From contig DJHM01000022.1 of NCBI GenBank assembly GCA_002433075.1, positions 231,673-295,672 of the forward strand: a stretch of DNA of 64,000 nucleotides, given 5' to 3'. The notes below the pieces were generated by a model, which was not told where the DNA came from, made no database searches, and worked only from the letters and a program-made list of their open reading frames with translations. The DNA comes from Latescibacteria bacterium UBA6620 (GTDB lineage Bacteria > Latescibacterota > UBA2968). Shown here in pieces: positions 43,336 through 52,177 of this stretch; the stretch's first letter is position 1, and the number at the start of each line of letters is the position of its first letter. Position numbers and translations under genes: made by a program.

Positions 43336-45195
43336 TCAAGCCTCGTAGGCACGGCGCCACAGTTCGAACATCAACAGGGCGAAGATGAGGTGGCCGTGAT
43401 CGGCGGTCTGCTTCTCGTGCTCGCTCAGAACCGTCGCCACCGCTGCTTTGTCGAAATAACCAGGCCCGTTCAGAAGATCCCTGGACATTTCTTTGAGTTC
43501 TCCGCGGAACCATTCCTGAACTGGCATGCCGAAGCCCTGCTTAGGGCGATTCCATATGGCCCTGGGCAGAACCTCCCTAGCCAGTTCTCGAAGAACGTAT
43601 TTTGTCTGGAATCCTCGCAGCTTGTAACGACTGGGCATGCTCGCAGACAGGGCGACCACCGACTCGTCGAGAAGAGGCACTCTGACTTCAAGCGACGAAG
43701 CCATGCTCATTTTATCCACCTTCATCAGCATGTCGTTTGGAAGATAGAAGCCCAGGTCCAGTCGAATCAGGTTCTGAACGAAATCAGCATCCGGGTCGGT
43801 CATTGCTTCCAACGCTTCACGAACCGTATCACCACCACCCTCGCTGCCAGATAGCAGTCTAGACCTCATAGCCACGTCGCAGATAGACCCTTTGGCAACG
43901 TAGCGTTCAAGAAATCCAAGCTCTGCGGTTGAAAGCACACGTCTCAGTCTGCGTATCGTTTCTCCCCATTCTGGTGGAATTCGCCTCGATGCCGTGCCGA
44001 TCGCCACTCGCAGGATCGAAGGGAGGCCTTGGAGCCATCGGGAAAACTGCTCACCCTGGTATCGCGTGTAGCCAGCGAATAGCTCGTCTCCCCCATCGCC
44101 GGAGAGAGCGACTTTTACAGACTCTCGGATGGACTTGCAAACATAGTATGTAGGAACAATCGACGAGTCCCCGAAAGGTTCATCCAAATGCCAGGCCAGT
44201 TCGGGCAAGACCCCCAGCAGGTTGGGCTCGACGCGGTGTTCCGTATGCTCGGTTCCGAATCGCTCGGCCACGATTCGTGCGTAGGGTAGCTCATCGAAGG
44301 AATCGATGCCGAACCCGATTGACGACGTCGGAAAGCTCGTTTCGTTCGTGGACATCATTCGAACTACAAGGCTCGAGTCGATCCCGCCACTCAACAGCGC
44401 CCCTACCGGAACGTCGCTGATCATCTGAGACGGCACTGATGCTCGCAAGACCTCATCGACCCGGGACAGCCAAACCGCCTGGCCCGGGTCGGGTTCTTCG
44501 ACGGTGGTTTCGTAGGACCAGTACCGGTGGGTAGTCGTACGACCCTCCTGCCATAGGAGATAGTGCCCGGGCAAGAGTTTCCGTGCGTCACGGTAGATCG
44601 TCAGTGGCGCGGGAATATAGCCAAACGTAAGGTAGGCATCGACGGCTTCAGGATCGACGTTCCGTTCGAAGGATGGGTCGGCCAGGAAGGCCTTGAGTTC
44701 CGAGGCAAAGAGAAACGAAGGACCCGCGGTCCCATAGTAGAGTGGCTTTATTCCCACCCGATCCCTGGCGACGAAGGCCTGGTTCCTCGGAGAATCCCAT
44801 ATGCAAAACGCAAACATACCCTCCAGATTCCCCAGGCATTCTGTTCCCCATTCGAGGTAGGCCTTGAGTACCACCTCTGTGTCGGAACGTGACCGGAAAT
44901 GGTGACCTAACTCTTCCAGCCGGTTCCTTAACTCCACGTGGTTGTAAATTTCCCCGTTGTACGTAATCCACACCTTACCCGCGTCGTCCGACATGGGCTG
45001 GCATCCGGCCTCGGTCAAATCGATGATGCTAAGCCGGCGATGACCAAGTCCCACATTCACGCTTTCGGATCGTTCAACGTGGATCCCGCCCCCATCGGGT
45101 CCACGGTGTGTCAGCGTGGCTGTCATCTCACGAATCAGTTCTTCCTCGACCCGTGCTCCAGCCCGGTGAGCTAATTTTCCGCAGATTCCGCACAT
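43336..45195 (-). CDS. Asparagine synthase-type glutamine amidotransferase (second copy)
   Basis: 619 residues. MCGICGKLAHRAGARVEEEL gives the Cys2 nucleophile; TLTHRGPDGGGIHVERSESV and YNGEIYNHVELRNRLEEL complete the Ntn half. Synthetase half: LSGGIDSSLVVRMM, SGDGGDELFAGYTRYQGEQ and DKMSMASSLEVRVPLLDES. All usual AsnB residues appear kept, so true asparagine formation is possible, but two copies in one polysaccharide locus argue for sugar-acid amidation. The two copies differ clearly in sequence, so they are not a recent duplication. Confidence 0.9.
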   Translation of the reverse strand: MCGICGKLAHRAGARVEEELIREMTATLTHRGPDGGGIHVERSESVNVGLGHRRLSIIDLTEAGCQPMSDDAGKVWITYNGEIYNHVELRNRLEELGHHFRSRSDTEVVLKAYLEWGTECLGNLEGMFAFCIWDSPRNQAFVARDRVGIKPLYYGTAGPSFLFASELKAFLADPSFERNVDPEAVDAYLTFGYIPAPLTIYRDARKLLPGHYLLWQEGRTTTHRYWSYETTVEEPDPGQAVWLSRVDEVLRASVPSQMISDVPVGALLSGGIDSSLVVRMMSTNETSFPTSSIGFGIDSFDELPYARIVAERFGTEHTEHRVEPNLLGVLPELAWHLDEPFGDSSIVPTYYVCKSIRESVKVALSGDGGDELFAGYTRYQGEQFSRWLQGLPSILRVAIGTASRRIPPEWGETIRRLRRVLSTAELGFLERYVAKGSICDVAMRSRLLSGSEGGGDTVREALEAMTDPDADFVQNLIRLDLGFYLPNDMLMKVDKMSMASSLEVRVPLLDESVVALSASMPSRYKLRGFQTKYVLRELAREVLPRAIWNRPKQGFGMPVQEWFRGELKEMSRDLLNGPGYFDKAAVATVLSEHEKQTADHGHLIFALLMFELWRRAYEA

Positions 45196-46253
45196 GCTCG
45201 CTCACCGAGACCCCGCCACCCTAATCCTCCGGTGCTGGATGTCTCCACCTGTTCGTATCCTGCGTCAGCGAACCACGCACGAACCTCCGCGTCCGTATGC
45301 TCGTGGATGACTGGGGCCGACATCTCGTCGAAAAAGTCAGCATGCATTACGCGAAAAGGATGTCGGGCATAGAAATCGAACTTCACATAGGGTTCTAGAG
45401 CCCTGAGTTGAAATCGTTTCACGATCTTATTGGGGATGACGAAAGTCACCCAGATACTGACTGCGAAGACAAGACAGAACGCTCGTAGCATCCAGAACGG
45501 CACGTGCAACGTGAGCAGGCGCAGCTTCGCGTAGATCGGGTTCCTTGTGTCCGAGTAAACCCAGATAAACAGGGTACCCGACTTCCGCGGAATCCGGGCA
45601 AGGGCACGGAATCCTTCAGCGGGATCCGTCAGGTGGTGGAGCACGCCAAAGGAGTAGGCAAAATCGAAAGCCTCCTCCCGAAAAGGATGACGTGTGATCT
45701 CACCTTGAACGATATCGACGTTACCCAACTCGCGTGTGTTGCGTCGTGCCGCATCGACGGCTCCGCTGATGTCCACTCCCACAACATCGGCCCCAAACGA
45801 AGCACAGACGCGAGTATGCCGACCCATGCCACAGCCCGCGTCCAATCCAAACTTTCCATTAAAGAATAACGGATCGAGGTCGGGAGGGCTGAATTGGAGG
45901 AAATCATCACGCCACTCAGGGTAGAGATCGTCAAACACATTCCATTGGTATCCAAAGCTCTCCATGGTGGCCCGTTCCAGTCGCCTTGATCCATCGGACG
46001 GAGAAGATACCGAAGGCAAAACTGGCTCACCGAATTTTCGACACCAGTCGGGGTATGTTTCCGGGAGAGCACTTCTGAGGTCTTGGGGTAACATTCTTGG
46101 CACACCCAGGATGACAGGAAAGGCACTCTCACACGAGCCGCACGAAATCAGGCCGTCCTCTACGTTTCCTTCTTCACCACTGAAGATTTCTAACTCGAGT
46201 TCGGGTGTACCACAGTCAGGACAACATAGAATGTCGAGAAGGGAGATTCTCAT
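45171..46253 (-). CDS. SAM methyltransferase with Trm112-like zinc domain
   Basis: 360 residues. The first 60 hold a Trm112/UPF0434-like zinc binding unit: LLDILCCPDCGTPELELEIF and SCGSCESAFPVILGVPRMLP. The methyltransferase core is FGLDAGCGMGRHTRVCASFG, with DVVGVDISGAV and FDFAYSFGVLHHLTDPAEGF. A hydrophobic stretch at about 240-275 (HVPFWMLRAFCLVFAVSIWV) could attach it to the membrane. It overlaps the second amidotransferase by 25 bases. The acceptor is unknown. Confidence 0.8.
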   Translation of the reverse strand: MRISLLDILCCPDCGTPELELEIFSGEEGNVEDGLISCGSCESAFPVILGVPRMLPQDLRSALPETYPDWCRKFGEPVLPSVSSPSDGSRRLERATMESFGYQWNVFDDLYPEWRDDFLQFSPPDLDPLFFNGKFGLDAGCGMGRHTRVCASFGADVVGVDISGAVDAARRNTRELGNVDIVQGEITRHPFREEAFDFAYSFGVLHHLTDPAEGFRALARIPRKSGTLFIWVYSDTRNPIYAKLRLLTLHVPFWMLRAFCLVFAVSIWVTFVIPNKIVKRFQLRALEPYVKFDFYARHPFRVMHADFFDEMSAPVIHEHTDAEVRAWFADAGYEQVETSSTGGLGWRGLGERACAESAEN

Positions 46254-47275
46254 CGACCAAAGACATAGACTTCGCTGATCACGATGTCCGTGGCTCCCGG
46301 GTCTTGCGCGAAGGTCATTTGAATCTGTTCCGTCCCCTCCGACTGTCCTGTGATGAGATCGGACCTGAGAAGTCCACTATCGATGAGCGGGACCGACGAT
46401 CCGAATAATTCGAACCCTTCGTTGGCCCTGGCCACCTCCACCGTTATTCGGTCCACCCTGTAGTTAGGAAAAGCACTTGGGCAGATCGCGACGATCCCCA
46501 GGACCTGGATGGGTCTATTGAAAAGAAGTAAGACTCTACGCTCCTTGGCATCTGTGCCTCCCCGCCAGTAGACAGTTTCCCAGGCTGGATATCCAGACTT
46601 ACCGAACAGGCCGTCGGTCAACTCCTTGACTACCGTTCCCTTGACCGAGGGGTTCATTGTCGGGGGGCCATCGGGGAAGGATATGCTCTTCAAGGCGGAA
46701 ACTCTATGCCTCATCGGCAGATCTGCGTTGTTGGTCAGGCAAACGACATCCGTTGCAGAAATGATTGGCTCCACGACGAACTCTGACAGAGACGCTGTCA
46801 TCAAAACACCGCCTCGATCGTGTCTGATCCTGACGGAGGCGGAATAGGTTTCGTGGTCCAGGAAAGGAAGGGGTCTATTTCGAGTTGGTAGAGGCCTTGC
46901 GTAAAACACAAGTTTCTGATTCAGCACCGCCCCGATCTTCACATCGCTGCCCTGCAGCTCAGCGACCGGAAAACGATAGTCGCGGCCGGCAAAACTGAGA
47001 AGCGTATAGGATTCGTCGAGATAGAAATCGTCCTCTACCAGGATGGAGAGATCCAGCTCCACCTGCTCGCCATACCGCACTGATTTCCCTTGGCCGGGAA
47101 GGGCCCAATCCACCAAGGAAAAGTTCTGGCTTCCGCTATTGCTTTCCCGCGGTGCACCTGCTGCCTCCAACTCCGAACACATAACCCAGGTCGAGAGGAG
47201 AGCCAAAATCAGACCGATAGGGCCAATGGTCCGCCTCAAGCAACGGAACATCTCGTAGTTGCGTTGGTCGCCCAT
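46250..47275 (-). CDS. Exported protein of unknown function
   Basis: 341 residues from the ATG at 47275 (TGATG with the polymerase stop). An N-terminal hydrophobic stretch (IGPIGLILALLSTWVM) is followed by Ala/Gly-rich sequence, consistent with a signal peptide or anchor. The remainder is beta-rich: VELDLSILVEDDFYLDESYT, YSASVRIRHDRGGVLMTASL and ATDIVISEVYVFGR at the very end, suggesting a carbohydrate-binding or discoidin-like sandwich. No family was recognised. Position between a polymerase and a methyltransferase suggests a role in polymer handling outside the membrane. Confidence 0.6.
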   Translation of the reverse strand: MGDQRNYEMFRCLRRTIGPIGLILALLSTWVMCSELEAAGAPRESNSGSQNFSLVDWALPGQGKSVRYGEQVELDLSILVEDDFYLDESYTLLSFAGRDYRFPVAELQGSDVKIGAVLNQKLVFYARPLPTRNRPLPFLDHETYSASVRIRHDRGGVLMTASLSEFVVEPIISATDVVCLTNNADLPMRHRVSALKSISFPDGPPTMNPSVKGTVVKELTDGLFGKSGYPAWETVYWRGGTDAKERRVLLLFNRPIQVLGIVAICPSAFPNYRVDRITVEVARANEGFELFGSSVPLIDSGLLRSDLITGQSEGTEQIQMTFAQDPGATDIVISEVYVFGR

Positions 47276-48846
47276 CACGCTGCGAAAGTCTCCTTGGCAG
47301 GGCTTTTTGAAGAGATGTGACTCGCCCCGTGCACAACTAATCCGACAAAGATCCAATAGGCAGTCATCATCGTGGGGCGCTCAAGATACGTGTCGAAAAA
47401 CGCGAGTCCGAAAAGGCAAATGGTCATTACATATACCATGATGCCGGTATGGGCGTAGACAGAACTCGAATGAAGTGCACATCGAAGTGAAAGATACGCT
47501 ACGTTGGCGAAAAAGGCAGCCAGTAGCACGAAACCAATGATTCCGGTTTCTACGAAGACAGAGATCAGGCTGGAAAAGGGCTGCGATAATGTAGTACTCC
47601 GGAATCTGGAGGTCTTCGCGAAGCCCTCCTGGAAAAGATCCGAGAAAAATCGAGCTGCGGGTGGACTGGTGTGGGCAGTGAACAGCTTCGCGATCAGTCT
47701 TTTCCGTTCCTCTTCCTTGTACATCGTGTCGTAGGCTCGAACGTTTGATGCCCTTGATCCAACAGTGCCAGGACCCGTTCCTGTCCACCACGACCCATAG
47801 TTTTCGGGTATGTCACTCAGCGCGCGTTCCAGGAAGACATACTTATGGTTCAGGGGCTGCCCCCCGGGGCCTATGCCGTCTTCCACCCACGTCTTCAGGT
47901 AGTTCGGGCCGAAAAACTCCCCGATGGCATACCACGACCCAAGGATGCTACCGAAACCCACCGCGATGCCCAGAGTGATCAGCCAACCGACCCTCAAGGT
48001 TCGATGTAGCGAAGCGAAAAGAATCGGAATCCCACAGGCCAGCCCCAAAGCAACAATTGCAGCGAAAATGACCGTTCTCGACCCGGTCAAGTGGAGGGTG
48101 AAGCAGAGCAGAGCCAGGATCGACATCTTGAGGAAGGGATGAGCAAGCGACTCATGGGACTGACGGAATATAATCCGCCGCATAACCGGCGCTGCAAGGA
48201 ATGCGATCCCGGCGACCAGCAGGAAAGGCAGGGCGATATAGGCCGAGCCGAAGCCCCAGTCCATGACTGTGATAGACCCTGTCTGGAGCAACATCCGCAG
48301 CCCGGTTCCTGAAACCATCAAACCTTGAACAACCAGACACCCCAGAAAGAAACTCACGGCAGATTTGATGTCCGAAAGGCTCACACCCAAACCTGCAATG
48401 ACAAACAGGGGAACTATAGAACCCACAAAGGTGAGGGCGAACATCCAGAAGGCCAGTCCGTTCGCATCCAGACGCTGGCTCAGAATGTAGGATAGGAAAC
48501 ACCACCCTATCCACCCGATCACCAATAAAGGAATCCGGGCAAACCGTTTTCCTCTTACGAAAAGAACCAGCAAGATCTGAAGAAGAACGAACTGGTAAAA
48601 CCACAAGCCGAATTCACTGGGCAGAAAGCATAGACCGATCCCGGTGGTGAGCAGGCGATCCACCCTGAACCAGAAAAACATTCTCAGGGACATCACGATG
48701 CCGATCGGCAGCGCAGTCCAGGCAGGAAGATACCCGTGATCGAATGCGACGAAGAGCACTGCCCAGGGGATCAGCCCCCTGAGAAGAGATCCGAAGCCCG
48801 TGGATGTACCAACACGATCCTGGTTGCTGATCTTAGTCTGTGTCAA
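47275..48846 (-). CDS. O-antigen polymerase/ligase-like membrane protein (second)
   Basis: About 523 residues from a TTG at 48846 (LTQTKIS); a longer frame up to 48930 would run into the upstream gene. Around twelve membrane helices. A large loop with NYLKTWVEDGIGPGGQPLNH and YGSWWTGTGPGTVGSRASNV corresponds to the periplasmic loop of Wzy/WaaL proteins, although the H-containing motif is less clear than in 25103-26386. Base composition looks lower in G+C than the Kdo-like module. It probably polymerises or transfers a second glycan or a different step of the same one. Confidence 0.7.
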   Translation of the reverse strand: MTQTKISNQDRVGTSTGFGSLLRGLIPWAVLFVAFDHGYLPAWTALPIGIVMSLRMFFWFRVDRLLTTGIGLCFLPSEFGLWFYQFVLLQILLVLFVRGKRFARIPLLVIGWIGWCFLSYILSQRLDANGLAFWMFALTFVGSIVPLFVIAGLGVSLSDIKSAVSFFLGCLVVQGLMVSGTGLRMLLQTGSITVMDWGFGSAYIALPFLLVAGIAFLAAPVMRRIIFRQSHESLAHPFLKMSILALLCFTLHLTGSRTVIFAAIVALGLACGIPILFASLHRTLRVGWLITLGIAVGFGSILGSWYAIGEFFGPNYLKTWVEDGIGPGGQPLNHKYVFLERALSDIPENYGSWWTGTGPGTVGSRASNVRAYDTMYKEEERKRLIAKLFTAHTSPPAARFFSDLFQEGFAKTSRFRSTTLSQPFSSLISVFVETGIIGFVLLAAFFANVAYLSLRCALHSSSVYAHTGIMVYVMTICLFGLAFFDTYLERPTMMTAYWIFVGLVVHGASHISSKSPAKETFAA

Positions 48847-48856
48847 ATTCTGACGC

Positions 48857-50155
48857 CTATAGAGCGATTCCGATTTTTTCCAGGTTCCGCCAAACGATCC
48901 AGAACCAGTCCGCGACGAGAAACACACCAAGAAGTGCCACCACTTTCGGTGATACGGGAAAAGCCTCCCACCACCGGGTTCGCGACATCATCTGGCTTGT
49001 GGCGTAAGCCACGAAGGGTGCCCACAGCGGGTAAAGCAAAAGCCGGTATCTCGTGAGAAAGTAGAAGACTACGGTCAGGACGAGCATATAGACCGTGAAC
49101 ACGAGCACAGCTCGCACCTCAACGGACCAAGGGTAGGTCATCAACAGGCCCGCAAGGAATAGTGATATCATCCCCGCGTGCCCGATCGTCGATACCAGAA
49201 GGGACAGCCGGAGGTCGAGGGCCCCCGACCATCGATAGACGCCGTCCATTTTGATTCCCCAGAACAGACCGAATTTCTTGACCATCAAGGCCAGAACGGC
49301 CTTCGGATTCTCACCGATGAACTTCAATGCCTGTCGGGTCCTGAACCAATCCTGATCTACCTCGACCGTCCTGGTCGTGAGTCCGTGGACACTAGAGTTA
49401 AAGCTCGTAGGAACCTCCTGACGGCGGAGATACTCCTCCGCCCATTCTCCGTCGGCCTCCGGGTTGTTTCCTCCCCAGAGACCCAGCCCAAGTTGTGTCG
49501 TCACGGGTATGAAGGCGTGATAGACACGCCAGTTCCGTAGTGTCCACGGACTCACAACCAGGACGGTCGAGAGGACAAGAAGCGCGCAAGGCATCAGGGA
49601 CACCCGCCATCGGCGTTCGTGTACGTCTTGCCAGATCCAGATGAGGAAGAGAGCAAGAACCCCCAACAGCATGCCCCGGACCAGGAAGGCACAGCCCAGC
49701 AGGAGCCCGGCGGAAACCCATCGAGCCTTATCGTCCCGGGAACCGCCTCGCACCAGGATCAGGACGATCCCCAGGACGAGAGGAATGATGAGATTCTCCG
49801 AAGCCGGAATCCCCGCATAGACGATCAGATCCGGATACAATGCCACGATCCACGCCGATATTGCGGAGATCCCCTGATCCTGCCAGAGCTCGTGGGTGAT
49901 CAGGTAGGTAAGCCCCACGCCCATCGCGCCCAGAACTGCGTTCAGAAGCCAGATGGTCACCAGGCCGTCGTATAACCGCAAGAATATCGAGAGAAATATC
50001 GGATAGCCGGGCGATTGTCGGAGCTGGAGGGACAGTCCGTCATTGATCCGATGAGCAGTGGACAGATACGACTCAAAATCAGACCACGGCTCAACCTGCG
50101 CAACAAACGCGTAGAGCAGGCGAATGGCCGTGCCCACAAGAATCGCCCACGGCAA
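48857..50155 (-). CDS. GT39-like membrane glycosyltransferase
   Basis: 432 residues and about nine membrane helices. The first loop carries WSDFESYLSTAHRINDGLSL and the SPGYPIFLSIF segment, the acidic loop expected for GT-C transferases acting on polyprenyl-phosphate-linked sugars. LWGGNNPEADGEWAEEYLRR in the middle is a soluble periplasmic loop. It would add a sugar to the polymer on the periplasmic side. It lies 73 bases after the next gene's stop. Confidence 0.78.
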   Translation of the reverse strand: MPWAILVGTAIRLLYAFVAQVEPWSDFESYLSTAHRINDGLSLQLRQSPGYPIFLSIFLRLYDGLVTIWLLNAVLGAMGVGLTYLITHELWQDQGISAISAWIVALYPDLIVYAGIPASENLIIPLVLGIVLILVRGGSRDDKARWVSAGLLLGCAFLVRGMLLGVLALFLIWIWQDVHERRWRVSLMPCALLVLSTVLVVSPWTLRNWRVYHAFIPVTTQLGLGLWGGNNPEADGEWAEEYLRRQEVPTSFNSSVHGLTTRTVEVDQDWFRTRQALKFIGENPKAVLALMVKKFGLFWGIKMDGVYRWSGALDLRLSLLVSTIGHAGMISLFLAGLLMTYPWSVEVRAVLVFTVYMLVLTVVFYFLTRYRLLLYPLWAPFVAYATSQMMSRTRWWEAFPVSPKVVALLGVFLVADWFWIVWRNLEKIGIAL

Positions 50156-50228
50156 GGCGTTTCCAACCAGCTGCTCCCTGAATGACCTGGTGTCTGTCAG
50201 AACTTCCTCGTCTCTTTATCTTGATCGG

Positions 50229-51338
50229 TCATAAACTTCCGTACAGACCTGCAATTCGGGCACATACGTTCTTCATGTTGAACTTTCCCAGACATTGAGA
50301 TCTGGCTCTTCCGGAAAGCTCAGCTACCTTCTCAGAATCTGTAAGGAGATCTGTGATCGCTTCCGCCATCGCATCCGGATCTCCCGGAGCCACCAGGCAT
50401 CCCGTGACTCCATCCTCAACCAGATCTGATACTCCCCCGACATCGGTTGCCACCACCGGGGTATCTAGCGCCATCGCTTCCAGCACCACGTTCGGAACAC
50501 CCTCTGTGGCTGAGGACAGTACGAACACGTCGAAAAGGGCAATCAGAGCGTGGACATCGTCGGACCATCCAGGAAAGCGAACACGGTCAGAGATACCGAG
50601 CGCCGATGCCTGCTCAGCCAACTCATTCCTCAACGGGCCGTCACCATCGATCACGCAGATGCCCCCGGTTCTGGGAATGACCTGAGACACGGCGCCCAGT
50701 AGGAGCGCCTGATTCTTATGCCAGGTCAACCTCCCCACGTTTCCGATCACGGGTCCAGATATCTCCCCCAATTTCTGTCGAACCCGGTCGATTCTCTCCT
50801 CCGTGACCTGCGTCGCACAGAGATCGATCCCATTGGGAATCACCTCTAACTTCGATCGGCTGATACCATAGTCCGTCATTTCGGAACGGCTTGCCTGGGT
50901 GAAGCATATGAATTTCTTCGTGAATGCAGAGCATAACCACTCTACGGGGCGGGTCCACACGGGCGCATCGCGGCGGGAAGAGACGACCGTCCTGATCAGG
51001 GAGACCCCTGACGCCGCCGAAACCAGACAACACCAAACGTAGGATTCGAATACGTGAGCGTGGATCACATCAATCCGGTTCCTCCGGATGAAACGAATCA
51101 GCCTGTAAGCGGCGCGAAGCCCCCCAACCGGTGAACGAAAGGTCAACGCATCCGAGCTCATGCAGAAGAGCCCAACAGGAAGCTTGCGATATCTTTCGAG
51201 GATCGGACCCCCAACCGAGTAGCCCAAGAAGTGATCGAACTTTTCCGACGCCAGCCCCTCGATGATCTTGATCGCGTAGACTTCCGCCCCACCGTGATCG
51301 GCTCGATTGATCACGTGCAGGACACGCATCTTTCTCAC
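50229..51338 (-). CDS. Family 4 glycosyltransferase (second)
   Basis: 369 residues; GTG at 51338 gives a GTGA overlap with the epimerase, an ATG at 51329 is the alternative. MRVLHVINRADHGGAEVYAI opens the acceptor half; the donor half shows GNVGRLTWHKNQALLLGAVS, DDVHALIALFDVFVLSSATE and GVPNVVLEAMALDTPVVATD, the classic family 4 EGxPxxxLEAMA pattern. A GT-B retaining transferase for repeat-unit assembly. Confidence 0.92.
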   Translation of the reverse strand: MRKMRVLHVINRADHGGAEVYAIKIIEGLASEKFDHFLGYSVGGPILERYRKLPVGLFCMSSDALTFRSPVGGLRAAYRLIRFIRRNRIDVIHAHVFESYVWCCLVSAASGVSLIRTVVSSRRDAPVWTRPVEWLCSAFTKKFICFTQASRSEMTDYGISRSKLEVIPNGIDLCATQVTEERIDRVRQKLGEISGPVIGNVGRLTWHKNQALLLGAVSQVIPRTGGICVIDGDGPLRNELAEQASALGISDRVRFPGWSDDVHALIALFDVFVLSSATEGVPNVVLEAMALDTPVVATDVGGVSDLVEDGVTGCLVAPGDPDAMAEAITDLLTDSEKVAELSGRARSQCLGKFNMKNVCARIAGLYGSL

Positions 51339-52177
51339 GCGGACGTCCTGTCAGTGGTGTGATGAGCTAATTCCTTCAGTCCTGAAGCAAGGTCAATCGA
51401 GGGCTTCCATCCGAGCGCCTTCTCGATCCGGCTGGTATCGGCGCGAACGAGGGGGATGGGATCATCAGGCTCTTCTCCCCCTTCCCAGTCTGGCTTGCTC
51501 CCCACGATTGAAGCCAACATCTCCACGACCTGCCGCACCGCCACCGACTCCCCGGACCCCACGTTCAGGACCTGGAAAGGTGCATTGGAGCACAGACTTC
51601 GCTCGATCGCTCCAATGACGTCTTTCACATTCACATAGTCACGGGAGGAATCCGGATTGCGGATCGTCGGTGGCGATCCGGTGCGAAGTCTTTCAAGGAT
51701 GTATGGTATGAGAAATGCAGAGTTCTGGCTCAGACCGTAGACGTTAAACAGTCTGAGAACCGTACACGAAACACCGAAATCGGCACTGAATGCACGACAG
51801 AGGGACTCGCCTATGGCTTTGCTACGGGTGTAGGGCGAAGTGGGTGCGAGAGGGGACTCTTCTGAAACGACGCCGTTGGAATCAGGAGCACACACGCCGC
51901 AAGTGGAAGGGAAGATCATCCGAGCATCCCATCTGGCACATGCCTCGAGAGCTCGCAGTATTCCTTCTACGTTGACCGAGAACGCATCTATAGGATCTCG
52001 GCTGAAACGCTCGTGGGTGGCTGCGGCAAGGTGTACGAGAACATCGAACGGCTTCTCCCAGACTGACGCGTCGCGAACATCCGCTTCGACTCGAAGAACG
52101 CTCAGCGACCCTTTAGACAACTCGGCAAGTAGATGGCTGCCCAGAAAACCCCGGTAGCCCGAGATCGCGACAATCAT
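51335..52177 (-). CDS. NAD-dependent epimerase/dehydratase (first)
   Basis: 280 residues from the ATG at 52177 (ATGA with the downstream-coordinate stop of the next gene). MIVAISGYRGFLGSHLLAEL is the Gly-rich NAD loop; SxxxY..K: STCGVCAP and YTRSKAIGESLCRA (YxxxK). DYVNVKDVIGAI and VLNVGSGESVAVRQVVEM match extended SDR proteins of the GalE/WbiG type. A sugar 4-epimerase or reductase acting on nucleotide sugars is likely. Confidence 0.85.
   Translation of the reverse strand: MIVAISGYRGFLGSHLLAELSKGSLSVLRVEADVRDASVWEKPFDVLVHLAAATHERFSRDPIDAFSVNVEGILRALEACARWDARMIFPSTCGVCAPDSNGVVSEESPLAPTSPYTRSKAIGESLCRAFSADFGVSCTVLRLFNVYGLSQNSAFLIPYILERLRTGSPPTIRNPDSSRDYVNVKDVIGAIERSLCSNAPFQVLNVGSGESVAVRQVVEMLASIVGSKPDWEGGEEPDDPIPLVRADTSRIEKALGWKPSIDLASGLKELAHHTTDRTSA

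Noticed and set aside
47275..48846. Wzx flippase call for the 12-helix protein
   Set aside because: The large periplasmic loop with Gly-rich G-T-G-P-G-T sequence is a polymerase/ligase trait; Wzx proteins have short loops throughout.
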